Translations under genes and position numbers: made by a program
The notes under the pieces: model-generated
Told to the model about the DNA's origin: nothing
Database searches by the model: none
Seen by the model: only the letters and a program-made list of their open reading frames with translations
Shown: piece by piece, positions 35,303 to 46,541 of the stretch
Layout of the letters: every line of letters starts with the position of its first letter
How positions within the stretch are numbered: position 1 is the stretch's first letter
NCBI RefSeq assembly: GCF_004366735.1
Contig: NZ_SOQX01000006.1
Location: forward strand, 124,001 to 188,000
Length of the DNA stretch: 64,000 nucleotides
Direction: 5' to 3'
Source: Thiohalophilus thiocyanatoxydans
Lineage (GTDB): Bacteria; Pseudomonadota; Gammaproteobacteria; UBA6429; Thiohalophilaceae

Positions 35303-36489
35303 AACAGGTGACACTACTTGGTGCGACCGGCTCGATCGGATTGAGCACACTGGATGTTATTGCACGCCATCCGGAGCAATTCTCTGTATTTGCACTTACT
35401 GCCAATACCCAGGTTGACCGTTTATTTCAGCAATGTTGCGACTATCAGCCTGAATATGCGGTCATGGCCGACCCGCAGGCAGCAGAGCAATTGGAACAAA
35501 AACTGGCCGAGAATGGGCTGGAGACGCAGGTATTGGCCGGTATCGACGGACTGATTCAAGTGGCATCGGATGCGGGTACCGATTATGTTATGGCTGCCAT
35601 TGTCGGCGCCGCCGGCCTGCAGCCGACACTGGCGGCAGCACGGGCCGGCAAACGAGTACTGCTGGCCAACAAGGAAGCGTTGGTGATGTCCGGCAGATTA
35701 TTTATGGACGCGATCAAGGAAAATCAGGCGGAATTATTACCCATTGATAGTGAGCATAATGCCATCTTTCAATGTATTCCCGGCAGGCTGAGTGGCAATG
35801 TTACTGAGTACGGTGTCAAACGGATTTTATTGACCGGTTCGGGCGGGCCGTTTCGTCAAACGCCCTTGAGTCAACTTGCCAGAGTGACGCCGGAGCAGGC
35901 GGTTGCGCACCCGAACTGGGATATGGGCCACAAGATATCTGTGGATTCAGCAACTATGATGAACAAGGGACTGGAGCTTATCGAAGCCTGTTGGCTGTTT
36001 GAAGCCAGGCCTGACTTTATCCAGATTGTCGTACATCCTCAAAGCGTCGTGCATTCTATGGTGGAATATACGGATGGTTCGATACTGGCTCAATTGGGTC
36101 AGCCGGATATGCGGACCCCGATTGCCCATGCCATGGCCTGGCCGGAGCGAATGGATTCCGGTGTCGACAGGCTTGACCTGTTTGATGTGGCCCGGCTGGA
36201 TTTCGAACGACCGGATTATGAGCGTTTTCCCTGCCTGCAACTGGCTGAGCAAGCTGCACGGCAGGGTGGCACCGCGCCGGCTATTCTGAATGCGGCCAAT
36301 GAGGTTGCCGTACAGGCATTCCTGGATGGTGCTCTGGATTTTACCAACATTGCTGTGGTAGTGGAATCGGTGTTGAGTGTTATGAGCAGCCGCGAAGCGG
36401 ATGATCTGAATACGATCCTGGTGGATGATGAACAGGCCCGGGAATATGCGCAGGAATCGATTCACCAGGCACGTACCAGAGTTGAATAA
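35299..36489 (+). CDS. dxr: 1-deoxy-D-xylulose 5-phosphate reductoisomerase
   Basis: The first committed step of the MEP isoprenoid pathway, forming MEP from DXP with NADPH. The 396-residue protein has the NADPH motif [14 protein letters not shown] at the N-terminus, [21 protein letters not shown] and [19 protein letters not shown] with the metal and substrate residues. It overlaps cdsA by 4 bases and rseP by 1 base (TAATG). ispD and ispF of the same pathway are at 57.9-59.1 kb. Confidence 0.97.
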   Translation: MKQVTLLGATGSIGLSTLDVIARHPEQFSVFALTANTQVDRLFQQCCDYQPEYAVMADPQAAEQLEQKLAENGLETQVLAGIDGLIQVASDAGTDYVMAAIVGAAGLQPTLAAARAGKRVLLANKEALVMSGRLFMDAIKENQAELLPIDSEHNAIFQCIPGRLSGNVTEYGVKRILLTGSGGPFRQTPLSQLARVTPEQAVAHPNWDMGHKISVDSATMMNKGLELIEACWLFEARPDFIQIVVHPQSVVHSMVEYTDGSILAQLGQPDMRTPIAHAMAWPERMDSGVDRLDLFDVARLDFERPDYERFPCLQLAEQAARQGGTAPAILNAANEVAVQAFLDGALDFTNIAVVVESVLSVMSSREADDLNTILVDDEQAREYAQESIHQARTRVE

Positions 36490-37856
36490 TGTTTGATTTT
36501 ATTTATTTCACGCTGGCGTTCCTGGTCGCAATCAGTATCCTCATTGCGATACACGAATTCGGCCATTTCTGGGTTGCAAAAAAACTCGGCGTCAAGGTGC
36601 TGCGTTTTTCGATTGGCTTCGGGCGTCCCATCTGGCGCACTGTGCGAGGTGAGGACCGTACCGAATATGTGATTTCCGCATTGCCACTGGGCGGTTATGT
36701 CCAGATGCTGGATGAGAAAGAGGGGACGGTAAAAGACGAGGAAAAACACCGTGCCTTCAATCGACAACATATCTGGAAACGTTTTGCCATTGTTGCCGCC
36801 GGCCCGGCATTTAATTTTCTGTTTGCTGTTGCCGCTTTCTGGCTTATGTTTGTTATCGGAGCCAATGCTCTGAAGCCGGTTATCGGGGATGTGACGGAGA
36901 ACTCACTGGCGGCGAAAGCAGGTTTCCAATCGGAACATGAAATTGTCGCCATCAACGATAAGCCAACCCCGGTCTGGGAAGTTGCCATGCATCAACTTTT
37001 GCCTGCCGTGGTGGATCGTGATTCCATTAACGTTACACTTCGCAGTCCTTCAGGGTCTGATTCGGAGCATAAACTGGCGCTGGATGAAATTCGTGGTGAA
37101 CTGGATCCGGATAATCTGTTTGAATTACTCGGTTTTGAACCGTGGCGGCCGCGGGTTGAACCCCTGGTGGGGCAGATTCTTGAAGGATCACCTGCAGAAC
37201 AGGCTGGTTTGCAACGAGAGGATCGTATTCTGGAAATTGACGGGCGGAAAATCACGCAATTTACGGATATGTCTGAATATGTCCGGCAACGTTCCGGTGA
37301 GCCGTTAGAGTTCAGGATTTCACGGGGTGACGAAAGCCGCACCTTGACCATTACCCCGCGTATCGTCGAGCAGGATGGAACTGAAATTGGTCAAATTGGA
37401 ATAGGGCCTCTTGAGCGCGGTGAAATACCCGAGGAAATGATTGTCTATTATGATCATTCAATTTTCGAGGCGATTCCAAAATCAGTAGCCCAGACCGGAT
37501 CAATGACAGTCCTGACACTGAAAATGCTTGGTAAACTGTTTACCGGTGAAGTTTCCATAAAAAACCTGAGTGGTCCGATTAATATAGCCAAACATGCAGG
37601 TCTTTCAGCCAGTGCAGGTTTAAATCGATTTCTCAATTTTCTTGCGATCGTCAGCATTAGCCTGGGGATTCTGAATCTGTTACCGATCCCGATTCTTGAT
37701 GGTGGTCATTTGATGTTTTATGTGGTGGAAATGATAAAAGGGAGTCCGGTGTCGGCAGAAACCGAAATGACCGGGCGCATGATCGGAGTTTTTCTTCTGG
37801 TTATGCTGATGGGGCTGGCATTTTATAATGATATTATGCGACTGGTTGGGAACTAG
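36489..37856 (+). CDS. rseP: RseP, site-2 intramembrane metalloprotease
   Basis: Cleaves RseA and remnant signal peptides in the inner membrane, releasing sigma-E in response to envelope stress. The 455-residue protein has the zinc motif HEFGH (22-26) in the first helix, two PDZ domains in the periplasmic part (GDVTENSLAAKAGFQ and GQILEGSPAEQAGLQ), and the third ligand in IPILDGGHLM. It precedes bamA as in other gammaproteobacteria. The sigma-E and anti-sigma genes are not in the window. Confidence 0.96.
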   Translation: MFDFIYFTLAFLVAISILIAIHEFGHFWVAKKLGVKVLRFSIGFGRPIWRTVRGEDRTEYVISALPLGGYVQMLDEKEGTVKDEEKHRAFNRQHIWKRFAIVAAGPAFNFLFAVAAFWLMFVIGANALKPVIGDVTENSLAAKAGFQSEHEIVAINDKPTPVWEVAMHQLLPAVVDRDSINVTLRSPSGSDSEHKLALDEIRGELDPDNLFELLGFEPWRPRVEPLVGQILEGSPAEQAGLQREDRILEIDGRKITQFTDMSEYVRQRSGEPLEFRISRGDESRTLTITPRIVEQDGTEIGQIGIGPLERGEIPEEMIVYYDHSIFEAIPKSVAQTGSMTVLTLKMLGKLFTGEVSIKNLSGPINIAKHAGLSASAGLNRFLNFLAIVSISLGILNLLPIPILDGGHLMFYVVEMIKGSPVSAETEMTGRMIGVFLLVMLMGLAFYNDIMRLVGN

Positions 37857-37862
37857 ACTGAT

Positions 37863-40151
37863 ATGATGTTTTTAATGAAAAGAATTCTGACCACGTTGTC
37901 ATTGCTGTGTTTTATGATTCCTGCTATGGCGTTCGAGCCGTTTGTTATCAAGGATATACGCCTTGAAGGGCTGCAACGCATTTCGGCGGGGACAGTGTTT
38001 AACTATCTGCCGCTTAAAGCGGGCGACAGGCTTGATGCCGAGTTGAGCAGCCGGGCAATTCGCGAACTTTACCAGACCGGGTTTTTTAAAGATGTGGAAC
38101 TTGAGCGTGAAGGAGATGATCTGATTGTCTTTGTCGCCGAACGCCCGGCGATTGCTGATATTCGTATCGAAGGCAACGATAGCATTCCCGATGAGCAGCT
38201 TGAATCGTCATTGCAACAAATCGGGCTGGTCCGGGGACAGGTCATGGATCGCTCCACTCTTGATAAGGTTACTCAGGAGTTAGAGCGACAATATTATGGA
38301 CAAGGTAAATACGGCGTTGAAATTGAAACCGTCACAACCCCATTGGAACGAAACCGTGTCGATATAGAGATCAATATTGCAGAAGGCGTTGCCGCAGAAA
38401 TTTTTTCAGTTAACATCGTGGGCAACAAAAAGTTTGATGACGAAGAACTGCTGAAGAATTTATCTCTTGCCGATAGTTCATATTTCGGCCGTAATAAATA
38501 TTCTCGACAGGAACTAAGCGGTGACCTGGAAAATTTACGTTCTTATTATCTCGACAGGGGATATATAAATTTTAATATTGATTCAAGCCAGGTTTCTCTG
38601 ACCCCTGACAAGCAGGAAGTCTATGTTACGGTTAATGTCAGCGAAGGTGAGCAGTACACTGTTAGTGATATAAAGGTGACTGGTGAAACGATTATTTCTG
38701 AAGAAGAGGTTGACGAGCTGATAACCCTCGAAGTAGGCGAGGTCTATTCGCATAGAAAGAGCACGGAGACAACAAACAATATTAGCGATAGATTGGCTGA
38801 AAGTGGGTACGCTTTTGCTAACGTCAACCTTATCCCCGATCTTGACAAGGATGCCCAAACTGTTGATTTGACTTTGTCGGTTGATCCGGGAAGGCGTGTT
38901 TATGTTCGTCGTATCAACATTACAGGGAACGATAAAACCCGAGATGAAGTGATCCGACGCGAAATGCGTCAGCATGAAGGTGACTGGTTATCCACCAAGA
39001 AAGTGTCCCTGTCACGTGAACGTCTGAACAGGCTTGGTTTTTTTGAACAAGTCTCGGTTGAAACACCTTCTGTCAGCGGGACGGATGACCAGGTTGATGT
39101 CAATATTAATGTTAAAGAACGTCCAACTGGCTCCTTGTCAGCTGGTATTGGCTATTCGGATACCGATGGAGCATTGGTGAATTTCGGTTTGACCCAGGAA
39201 AACTTCCTGGGTACAGGCAAGCGACTTGGCCTGAACATAGATAACAGTAGCGTTACTAAATTCTATAATGTCTCCTATACAAATCCCTACTATACTGATG
39301 ATGGCGTCAGCCGCGGTTTTAATCTGTTCTGGCGGGAAGTGGATGCTGAAGCGGCGGATCTGACCAGCTTTACTACCAATACCAAAGGGATTTCAATGAA
39401 TTATGGTATTCCACTGTCTGAAATTACCCGAGCCAGTGTCAGTTTTGGCGTGGAGAGTACGGAAATTGTCCCGGGCAGTAATGTGGCACAGGATATACTT
39501 GATTTTATAGATCAAAATGGTAGTGTTTATGATGATTACGAAGTGTCACTGGGCTGGCGTCGAGATAGCCGAAATCGGGCAATTCTCGCTGATTCGGGTT
39601 CGGTAGCCTCCCTGTCATTGAGCTCAACAACTCCTGGCAGCGATCTGGAATATTATAAACTCAATGGCCGTTTTCAGAAATATTTCGGTCTTACTGACAA
39701 TATCACCCTCTCTACTGAATTGAATCTGGGGTATGGTCAGAGCTATGGTGATACTGATATAGACGGATTACCGCCGCATAAGAATTATTATGCGGGCGGG
39801 AGTCGTTCTGTTCGGGGCTATGACAGCAACAGCCTGGGGCCTCGCGATGAAGGAGGGACCAATGATCCGCTCGGTGGTAACAGGAAAGTGGTGGGAAGAA
39901 TGGAACTGATATTACCGAATATATTTGCTGAACAGAGTCGATCCACGCGGATCGCGGCATTCTTTGATGCAGGTAATGTTTTCGGCGCGGATGAAAAAAT
40001 TGAATCGAATGACTTGCGGACTTCAACCGGCCTTGCGTTTATGTGGCTGGCACCGATTGGTACGTTACGCTTCAGTTATGCAGTGCCATTGAATGATAAG
40101 CCGGGTGATGATGTGCAAAACTTCCAGTTTACTATGGGATCGAGTTTCTAA
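37863..40151 (+). CDS. bamA: BamA, outer membrane protein assembly factor
   Basis: Core of the BAM complex that inserts beta-barrel proteins. The 762-residue protein has signal peptide [19 protein letters not shown], five POTRA domains (about 25-420, starting [20 protein letters not shown]) and a 16-strand barrel with the conserved loop 6 motif [13 protein letters not shown] (about 648) and terminal FQFTMGSSF. The ATG at 37863 and one at 37875 (MKRIL) are both possible; the second gives a more usual signal peptide. Base composition is clearly more AT-rich than dnaE or pyrG in the same window. Confidence 0.97.
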   Translation: MMFLMKRILTTLSLLCFMIPAMAFEPFVIKDIRLEGLQRISAGTVFNYLPLKAGDRLDAELSSRAIRELYQTGFFKDVELEREGDDLIVFVAERPAIADIRIEGNDSIPDEQLESSLQQIGLVRGQVMDRSTLDKVTQELERQYYGQGKYGVEIETVTTPLERNRVDIEINIAEGVAAEIFSVNIVGNKKFDDEELLKNLSLADSSYFGRNKYSRQELSGDLENLRSYYLDRGYINFNIDSSQVSLTPDKQEVYVTVNVSEGEQYTVSDIKVTGETIISEEEVDELITLEVGEVYSHRKSTETTNNISDRLAESGYAFANVNLIPDLDKDAQTVDLTLSVDPGRRVYVRRINITGNDKTRDEVIRREMRQHEGDWLSTKKVSLSRERLNRLGFFEQVSVETPSVSGTDDQVDVNINVKERPTGSLSAGIGYSDTDGALVNFGLTQENFLGTGKRLGLNIDNSSVTKFYNVSYTNPYYTDDGVSRGFNLFWREVDAEAADLTSFTTNTKGISMNYGIPLSEITRASVSFGVESTEIVPGSNVAQDILDFIDQNGSVYDDYEVSLGWRRDSRNRAILADSGSVASLSLSSTTPGSDLEYYKLNGRFQKYFGLTDNITLSTELNLGYGQSYGDTDIDGLPPHKNYYAGGSRSVRGYDSNSLGPRDEGGTNDPLGGNRKVVGRMELILPNIFAEQSRSTRIAAFFDAGNVFGADEKIESNDLRTSTGLAFMWLAPIGTLRFSYAVPLNDKPGDDVQNFQFTMGSSF

Positions 40152-40180
40152 TTTTATTGATCGTGTTAAGGTGATTAACA

Positions 40181-40717
40181 TTGCTTAAAAAATGGCTACA
40201 ATATCTCACCCTGATTCTGCTTCTCCTGTCAGGATTCTCCGTTGCCAATGCGGAAGCCCGGATCGGTTTTGTCGATATTTCGCAGGTGCTCAAGGAGGCT
40301 CCTCAAGCTGACGCGGCTCGAAAGAAACTTGAAGAGGAGTTTGCTCCGCGGGATGATAAAATCGTTGCGATGCAAAAGAAATTAAAACAAATGGAAGAAG
40401 AGATGGCTACGGATGCCGACATTATGAGCGAGGAAGTACGCAAGAAAAAAGAGCGGAAAATCGTTCTTGAAAAGCGTGAAATAAAGCGGACTCGCGAAGA
40501 ATTCAATGAAGATTTGAATATACGTCGTAACGATGAGTTGAATAAGCTGCAAAAACTGGTCTATGACACTATTGTCACTCTTGCCAAAGATAAGGATTTT
40601 GATATCGTTTTTGGTGATAATGTTATCTACGCTTCTGAGAAGGTAGACCTGAGTGAGAAAGTACTTGAGCGCCTGAACGCACAATACAACTCAGAGACTG
40701 ACGATCAGCGGAACTGA
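40181..40717 (+). CDS. skp: Skp/OmpH periplasmic chaperone
   Basis: Holds unfolded outer membrane proteins on the way to BamA. The 178-residue protein has signal peptide LTLILLLLSGFSVANA, then the strand ARIGFVDISQVLKEAPQ and a long charged coiled-coil region (about 50-130, rich in Lys and Glu), and a C-terminal strand DIVFGDNVIYA. The start is TTG 40181 after AAGGTG; no in-frame ATG would keep the signal peptide. Confidence 0.93.
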   Translation: MLKKWLQYLTLILLLLSGFSVANAEARIGFVDISQVLKEAPQADAARKKLEEEFAPRDDKIVAMQKKLKQMEEEMATDADIMSEEVRKKKERKIVLEKREIKRTREEFNEDLNIRRNDELNKLQKLVYDTIVTLAKDKDFDIVFGDNVIYASEKVDLSEKVLERLNAQYNSETDDQRN

Positions 40718-40728
40718 CGGGATACTAC

Positions 40729-41745
40729 GTGAAACTGACTTTGCAACAACTTGCCAGGCATGCTGGAGGGCGGGTTGTCGGTGATGATGATATCGTCATC
40801 GATAGCGTTGCAACACTGAATAATGCACGTCCTGGCAGTATTACTTTTTTAACCAGCCCTTCTTATCGACAATACCTTGGCGATACCCGTGCTTCGGCGG
40901 TCATTCTAAGTGAGTCAGATCTTGAGCATTGTCCGGTAAGTGCTTTGGTCGTCGATGATCCTTATGTATCATACGCCAGACTGGCCAACCTGTTATATCC
41001 TGCAGAACGTCCTGCTTTAGGCGTACATCCTGCTGCGGTAATTGATAAGTCAGTTCATATTCCCGATTCGGTTTCCATTGGGCCTCATTGTTATATCGGA
41101 CCGTCTGTCAAATTGGGTGAAAATGTTTCTCTTGGACCCGGATGTGTGCTCGAATCCGGTGTTGAAATTGGCGAGAAATGCTACTTGCACGCAAATGTGA
41201 CTGTTCAACGTGACTGTGTAATTGGCAAGCAGGCGGTGATCCACCCCGGGGTGATAATCGGAAGTGACGGTTTTGGGCAGGCAAACGATAACGGAATATG
41301 GATAAAAATCCCCCAGATCGGCAAGGTGGTAATCGGTGATGACGTTGAAATCGGCGCCAACACCACGATAGACCGTGGCGCAATCGACGATACTATTATC
41401 GGAGATAACGTCAAGCTCGATAATCTGATACAGGTAGCGCATAATGTCCGGATTGGCGCATATACGGTGATAGCTTCCAGTACCGCTATTGCCGGCAGTG
41501 TACAGATTGGGTGCCATTGTATGATTGCCGGGGCCGTTGCTATTGCCGGGCACATAGAAATTGCGGACAATGTCACGATTACCGGTATGTCGCTGGTTAC
41601 CCATACTATCCGCGAACCCGGAGTTTATTCCTCCGGCGTACCACTGGATTTGAATCGCCAGTGGCATAAAAATGCTGTCAGATTCAAGCAGTTGGACGAG
41701 ATGGCCAAACGGATTAAAAAACTGGAATCCCGGCTGGGAAAATAA
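40729..41745 (+). CDS. lpxD: UDP-3-O-acylglucosamine N-acyltransferase
   Basis: Third step of lipid A synthesis, N-acylation of the 3-acylated sugar nucleotide. The 338-residue protein has an N-terminal uridine-binding domain (residues 1-100), a left-handed beta helix of hexapeptide repeats and the catalytic His in NLIQVAHNVRIG, then a C-terminal helix (RFKQLDEMAKRIKKLESRL). It starts with GTG 40729, 11 bases after skp. Because gnnA/gnnB-like genes are nearby, its natural substrate may carry an amide rather than an ester at position 3. Confidence 0.96.
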   Translation: MKLTLQQLARHAGGRVVGDDDIVIDSVATLNNARPGSITFLTSPSYRQYLGDTRASAVILSESDLEHCPVSALVVDDPYVSYARLANLLYPAERPALGVHPAAVIDKSVHIPDSVSIGPHCYIGPSVKLGENVSLGPGCVLESGVEIGEKCYLHANVTVQRDCVIGKQAVIHPGVIIGSDGFGQANDNGIWIKIPQIGKVVIGDDVEIGANTTIDRGAIDDTIIGDNVKLDNLIQVAHNVRIGAYTVIASSTAIAGSVQIGCHCMIAGAVAIAGHIEIADNVTITGMSLVTHTIREPGVYSSGVPLDLNRQWHKNAVRFKQLDEMAKRIKKLESRLGK

Positions 41746-41768
41746 GCTATTGATATAGGGGTTGAATC

Positions 41769-42215
41769 TTGGTCTCGTTGAATATTTATGAAATTCTTGA
41801 ACATTTGCCGCATCGCTATCCGTTTCTGCTGATTGACAAAGTCCTGGAATGCGAACCTGGAAAATCGCTCGTTGGCATTAAAAATGTCAGCCACAACGAG
41901 CCCTATTTTCCGGGCCATTTCCCCAATCATCCGATTATGCCGGGGGTGTTGATCCTCGAGGCGCTGGCTCAGGCGACCGGGATCCTGGCTTTTCAGACCG
42001 TGGGGCGTAAACCGGACGGTACTTCGCTTTATTATTTCGTCGGTATTGATAATGCCCGCTTCAAACAGCCGGTCATTCCGGGTGACCAAATCCGCCTTGA
42101 AGTTGACTATATCCGCAAAATGCGGGGAATCTGGAAATTTAACGGCCGCGCCCTGGTCGATGACAAGGTGGTCTGTAGCGCCGAACTGATGTGTGCTGAA
42201 CGTGAGATAGAATGA
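41769..42215 (+). CDS. fabZ: 3-hydroxyacyl-[ACP] dehydratase FabZ
   Basis: Dehydrates 3-hydroxyacyl-ACP in fatty acid elongation and competes with LpxA and LpxD for 3-hydroxyacyl-ACP. The 148-residue hotdog protein has [15 protein letters not shown] and the catalytic His/Glu pair in [20 protein letters not shown]. The start is TTG 41769, with AGGGG 8 bases upstream; a second TTG lies 9 bases later. The stop overlaps lpxA by ATGA. Confidence 0.96.
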   Translation: MVSLNIYEILEHLPHRYPFLLIDKVLECEPGKSLVGIKNVSHNEPYFPGHFPNHPIMPGVLILEALAQATGILAFQTVGRKPDGTSLYYFVGIDNARFKQPVIPGDQIRLEVDYIRKMRGIWKFNGRALVDDKVVCSAELMCAEREIE

Positions 42216-42985
42216 GCATCGATCAACGCGCAGTCATTGATCCTTCTGCCAATATTGCTGATGACGTCAGCATCGGTGCGTTCAGCATTATCGGTGCGGA
42301 TGTCGAAATCGGGACGGGTACTGTCATTGGCCCACATGTCGTGATCACCGGCCCGACCCGCATCGGCCGTAATAATCGTTTTTTTCAATTCAGTTCCATC
42401 GGGGAAGTTCCGCAGGATAAAAAATACCATGGCGAGGACTCACGCCTGGAAATCGGTGACGGGAATACTATCCGCGAGTTTGTTACCATCAATCGCGGGA
42501 CCGACGACGGTGGCGGGGTTACCCGCATAGGCAACGACAACTGGCTGATGGCCTATATCCATATTGCCCATGACTGCCTGATCGGGAACAACACGATCTT
42601 CGCCAATGGTGCCTCACTTGCCGGCCATGTGGAGATCGAAGATTATGTGATTCTTGGGGGCTTTACCCTGGTGCATCAGTTTACCAAAATCGGCATGGGT
42701 GCTTTCTGTGGCATGGGCAGCACGGTTAGCAAGGATATTCCGCCCTATGTGATGGTCAGCGGCAATCCCGCGAGCCCTTACGGCATCAACAGTGAAGGCC
42801 TGAAACGACGTCAACACAGCAAGGAAGCGATCAAGGCCGTCAAAGCCGCCTATAAAACCCTCTACCGCTCGGGACACACCCTGGATGAAGCCAAGCAACA
42901 CCTCCGGCCGCTCGCCGAACAACACCCCGAAGTTCAGCCCATGCTCGACTTCCTCAACCGCTCCAAGCGGGGAATTCTTAGATAG
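42212..42985 (+). CDS. lpxA: UDP-N-acetylglucosamine acyltransferase
   Basis: First step of lipid A synthesis, transferring a 3-hydroxyacyl chain to the sugar 3-position. The 257-residue protein has the hexapeptide-repeat beta helix, the catalytic His120 in IHIAHD (E. coli His125) and [12 protein letters not shown]. The residue aligned with E. coli Gly173, the acyl chain ruler, is Met168 in [11 protein letters not shown]. aeruginosa LpxA also has Met there and uses C10 chains, so a C10 preference is inferred. With gnnA/gnnB-like genes next door it may use the 3-amino sugar UDP-GlcNAc3N. Confidence 0.97.
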   Translation: MSIDQRAVIDPSANIADDVSIGAFSIIGADVEIGTGTVIGPHVVITGPTRIGRNNRFFQFSSIGEVPQDKKYHGEDSRLEIGDGNTIREFVTINRGTDDGGGVTRIGNDNWLMAYIHIAHDCLIGNNTIFANGASLAGHVEIEDYVILGGFTLVHQFTKIGMGAFCGMGSTVSKDIPPYVMVSGNPASPYGINSEGLKRRQHSKEAIKAVKAAYKTLYRSGHTLDEAKQHLRPLAEQHPEVQPMLDFLNRSKRGILR

Positions 42986-42998
42986 AATTGGGGTGAGT

Positions 42999-43154
42999 AA
43001 CGCGGAGTTCGCAGAGGCGCGGAGACGCAGAGGATATAACAATGTTAAATTTTGAATTAGTCAAGTACAGGTAATTCAAAACTCACAATTCAACATTCAG
43101 AATCATTTCAGTTTTGCGTTCTCCGCGACTCTGCGCCTCCGCGTCCTCTGCGTT
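42999..43154. repeat. Inverted pair of octamer repeats, GCAGAGGC type
   Basis: The left arm (42999-43035) is built from 8-base units such as GCAGAGGC, GCGGAGAC and GCAGAGGA. The right arm (about 43113-43154) carries the same units in reverse orientation. The 77 or so bases between are AT-rich and themselves partly inverted (AATGTT...AACATT). The element lies between convergent lpxA and lpxB, at one end of the inverted lpxB-gnnB-gnnA block. Confidence 0.82.
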
Positions 43155-43168
43155 TATTATCAGAAAAT

Positions 43169-44302
<1,134 letters not shown>

Positions 44303-44312
44303 TGCGGTGCTC

Positions 44313-45401
44313 TCAGATTGACTGGATCACATCGACGATTTGATCGATCTGTGCGTCCTTCAGCTCCGGATAAACCGGCAGGGACAGACAACGGCCGGCA
44401 ATTTCCTCGGTGACCGGCAGGCTGACATCCTTGCAGACGTCGGCAAAAACTTTTTGTTGATGCAAGGGGACGGGATAATAAATGGCCGAGCCGATCTGGT
44501 TATCCGCCAGTTTTTTCATCACCGCATCCCGTTGATCACTCAATACGGTGTATTGATGATACACGTGGGTCCCCAGGCCATCTTCGTGCGGCGGGGTCAC
44601 GACGCTGCCGGCCAGACCCGCTGAATAACGATGTGCCACACGCCGGCGTTGCTGGTTGTATTGCGGCAGACGTTTGAATTTGGCGCGCAGAATGACCGCC
44701 TGCAGCTCATCCAGCCGGCTGTTGTAGCCGACCACCTCGTGATAATAGCGCTCCTTGCTGCCGTGGTTGCGCAGCATCAGCAGCATCTCGGCGACAGCAT
44801 CGTCATTGGTGGTGATCATGCCGCCGTCGCCATAGCAACCCAGGTTCTTGCTGGGAAAGAAGCTGTGTGCACCGGCCAGACCGATACTGCCGGTCATTTT
44901 GCCGTTGATATCGGCGCCGAAGGACTGGGCGCAATCCTCGATAACCTTCAGGTTATGTTTGTCGGCCAGAGCCATAATCGAGGCCATGTCGGTCGGCTGG
45001 CCGAACAGATGGACCGGCAAAATGGCGCGGGTCTTGTCTGTCATCGCCGCCTCGATCAATCCGGCATCCAGGTTATAGGTATCCGGGTGTATATCCACGT
45101 AAACCGGGATCGCGCCCACATAGCGTATGGCTTCGGCGGTGGCGATAAACGTGAACGAGGAGGTGATAACCTCATCCCCCCGTCCGATGCCGGCGGCGAC
45201 CAATGCCAGATGCAGTGCATCGGTGCCCGAGGCGCAGCTGATGGCATGTTTAACCCCCAGATAGTCGGCCACTTCGGACTCGAAGCTTTTGACGTTGGGG
45301 CCGAGGATAAAACTGGTGTTTTCGAATGTTTCGGCAAAACCCTGTTCGATTTCCGCTTTCAGGGTCTGGTATTGCTCTTTCAGATCAACCATCGGGATCA
45401 T
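44313..45401 (-). CDS. gnnB: DegT-family aminotransferase, probable GnnB (UDP-GlcNAc3N synthesis)
   Basis: This PLP-dependent sugar aminotransferase of 362 residues starts MIPMVDLKEQYQTLKAEI and has ASGTDALHLAL, VIEDCAQSFGA and the PLP Lys185 in HSFFPSKNLGCYGDGG, all typical of the DegT/DnrJ/EryC1/StrS family. In Acidithiobacillus ferrooxidans GnnB aminates the 3-keto sugar made by GnnA to UDP-GlcNAc3N, and both genes lie between lpxA and lpxB. The same neighbours occur here, which supports the GnnB call. An alternative is an O-antigen amino-sugar enzyme (WbpE-like). It lies 35 bases after gnnA and 10 bases before lpxB on the same strand. Confidence 0.8.
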   Translation of the reverse strand: MIPMVDLKEQYQTLKAEIEQGFAETFENTSFILGPNVKSFESEVADYLGVKHAISCASGTDALHLALVAAGIGRGDEVITSSFTFIATAEAIRYVGAIPVYVDIHPDTYNLDAGLIEAAMTDKTRAILPVHLFGQPTDMASIMALADKHNLKVIEDCAQSFGADINGKMTGSIGLAGAHSFFPSKNLGCYGDGGMITTNDDAVAEMLLMLRNHGSKERYYHEVVGYNSRLDELQAVILRAKFKRLPQYNQQRRRVAHRYSAGLAGSVVTPPHEDGLGTHVYHQYTVLSDQRDAVMKKLADNQIGSAIYYPVPLHQQKVFADVCKDVSLPVTEEIAGRCLSLPVYPELKDAQIDQIVDVIQSI

Positions 45402-45436
45402 GTTGGTGCTACCTCAATAGTGCAAATACGGGGCAA

Positions 45437-46375
45437 TTAACCTTCGGTCAATTGCCGATTGATTTCAAAGGCGGTTTCCAGGGCACGCAAACCATCGGCA
45501 CCACTGACAACTGGTCTGGCGCCGGTATGAATTGCCTGAAGAAACGCGCCGATTTCACTCAGCAGGGCATCACCCTGGTCAAAGGCATGCTCCTCGCTGT
45601 CGATTTCGGCAACGCCCGGATACATCTCGCCTTTGCCCTTGCGATGAATACCGAGCTGTTTGTTCTGAAAATCGATAGTGATATAGGCGTCGGACTGAAA
45701 GATGCGCATCCGGCGCTCGCTTTTCATGCTGATGCGACTGGCAGTGACATTGGCGACACAGCCGTTTTCAAATTCCAGACGGACGTTGGCGACATCGATT
45801 TCGTTAGAGAGTACCGGCACGCCGCTGGCGTGAATCGCCTTGACCGGTGAGCCGACAAAATCGAGAATGATATCGATATCGTGAATCATCAGATCCAGAA
45901 TCACATTCACATCGGCGCCGCGCGGGTTGAACGGGGCAATCCGATGGCTCTCGATAAACAGCGGTTCGACCAGGACATTCTCCAGCGCCATGATGGCGGG
46001 ATTGAAACGTTCCAGGTGTCCGATTTGAAATTTCAGATTATTGCGTTCCGCCAGCGCCACCAGCTCCCGGCCCTGTTCCAGCGTCGAGGTGATCGGCTTT
46101 TCCAGCAGCACATGCACGCCATTTTCCAGAAAGACTTTAGCGACTTCGTAATGCTTCTGGGTGGGGACCACGATACTGACCGCGTCCACCTGGCCGATCA
46201 GATCATGATAATCGCGGTAGACTTCGACATCATGTTCGGCCGCAATCGTTCGGGCGACCTCCTGATTGCTGTCGCAGACGCCGACCAGTTGCGAGGCGGG
46301 CAGTTGGGCGTATTTCTGGGCGTGAAACTTTCCGAGATAACCGACACCAATGACGGCGGTTCTGAGTGTTGTCAT
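45437..46375 (-). CDS. gnnA: Gfo/Idh/MocA oxidoreductase, probable GnnA (UDP-GlcNAc 3-dehydrogenase)
   Basis: This NAD-dependent sugar dehydrogenase of 312 residues has the Rossmann start LRTAVIGVGYLGKFHAQKYA, the family motif VLLEKPIT (catalytic Lys of EKP) and IGHLERFNPA, then the C-terminal substrate domain with DLMIHDIDIILDFVG. In the GnnA/GnnB pathway it oxidises the 3-OH of UDP-GlcNAc before transamination. It is first in the minus-strand set gnnA-gnnB-lpxB. The lpx context is the main ground for the specific name; sequence alone gives only the family. Confidence 0.8.
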   Translation of the reverse strand: MTTLRTAVIGVGYLGKFHAQKYAQLPASQLVGVCDSNQEVARTIAAEHDVEVYRDYHDLIGQVDAVSIVVPTQKHYEVAKVFLENGVHVLLEKPITSTLEQGRELVALAERNNLKFQIGHLERFNPAIMALENVLVEPLFIESHRIAPFNPRGADVNVILDLMIHDIDIILDFVGSPVKAIHASGVPVLSNEIDVANVRLEFENGCVANVTASRISMKSERRMRIFQSDAYITIDFQNKQLGIHRKGKGEMYPGVAEIDSEEHAFDQGDALLSEIGAFLQAIHTGARPVVSGADGLRALETAFEINRQLTEG

Positions 46376-46541
46376 TAAAATAACTCTGTTGCGGTTGGCA
46401 GGTCAGCGGTTCGGGGTAAAATGGCGCGGCGCGAGTGAGGCGGCGCTCTCCGAGCCGGAGGCATAAACAAAATAATCGCATTTTTAGCCTGTAAATTCAA
46501 TTACATAACCCGCCATTTACGGTGACCGACAGAAGGATAAT

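Noticed and set aside
42999-43154. A CRISPR array
   Set aside because: The units are only 7 or 8 bases, degenerate and contiguous, without unique spacers, and no cas gene is near.
44313-46375. O-antigen amino-sugar cassette as the role of the aminotransferase and oxidoreductase genes
   Set aside because: There is no glycosyltransferase, flippase or other sugar gene nearby, while lpxB is in the same operon; GnnA/GnnB is the better explanation, though not proven.
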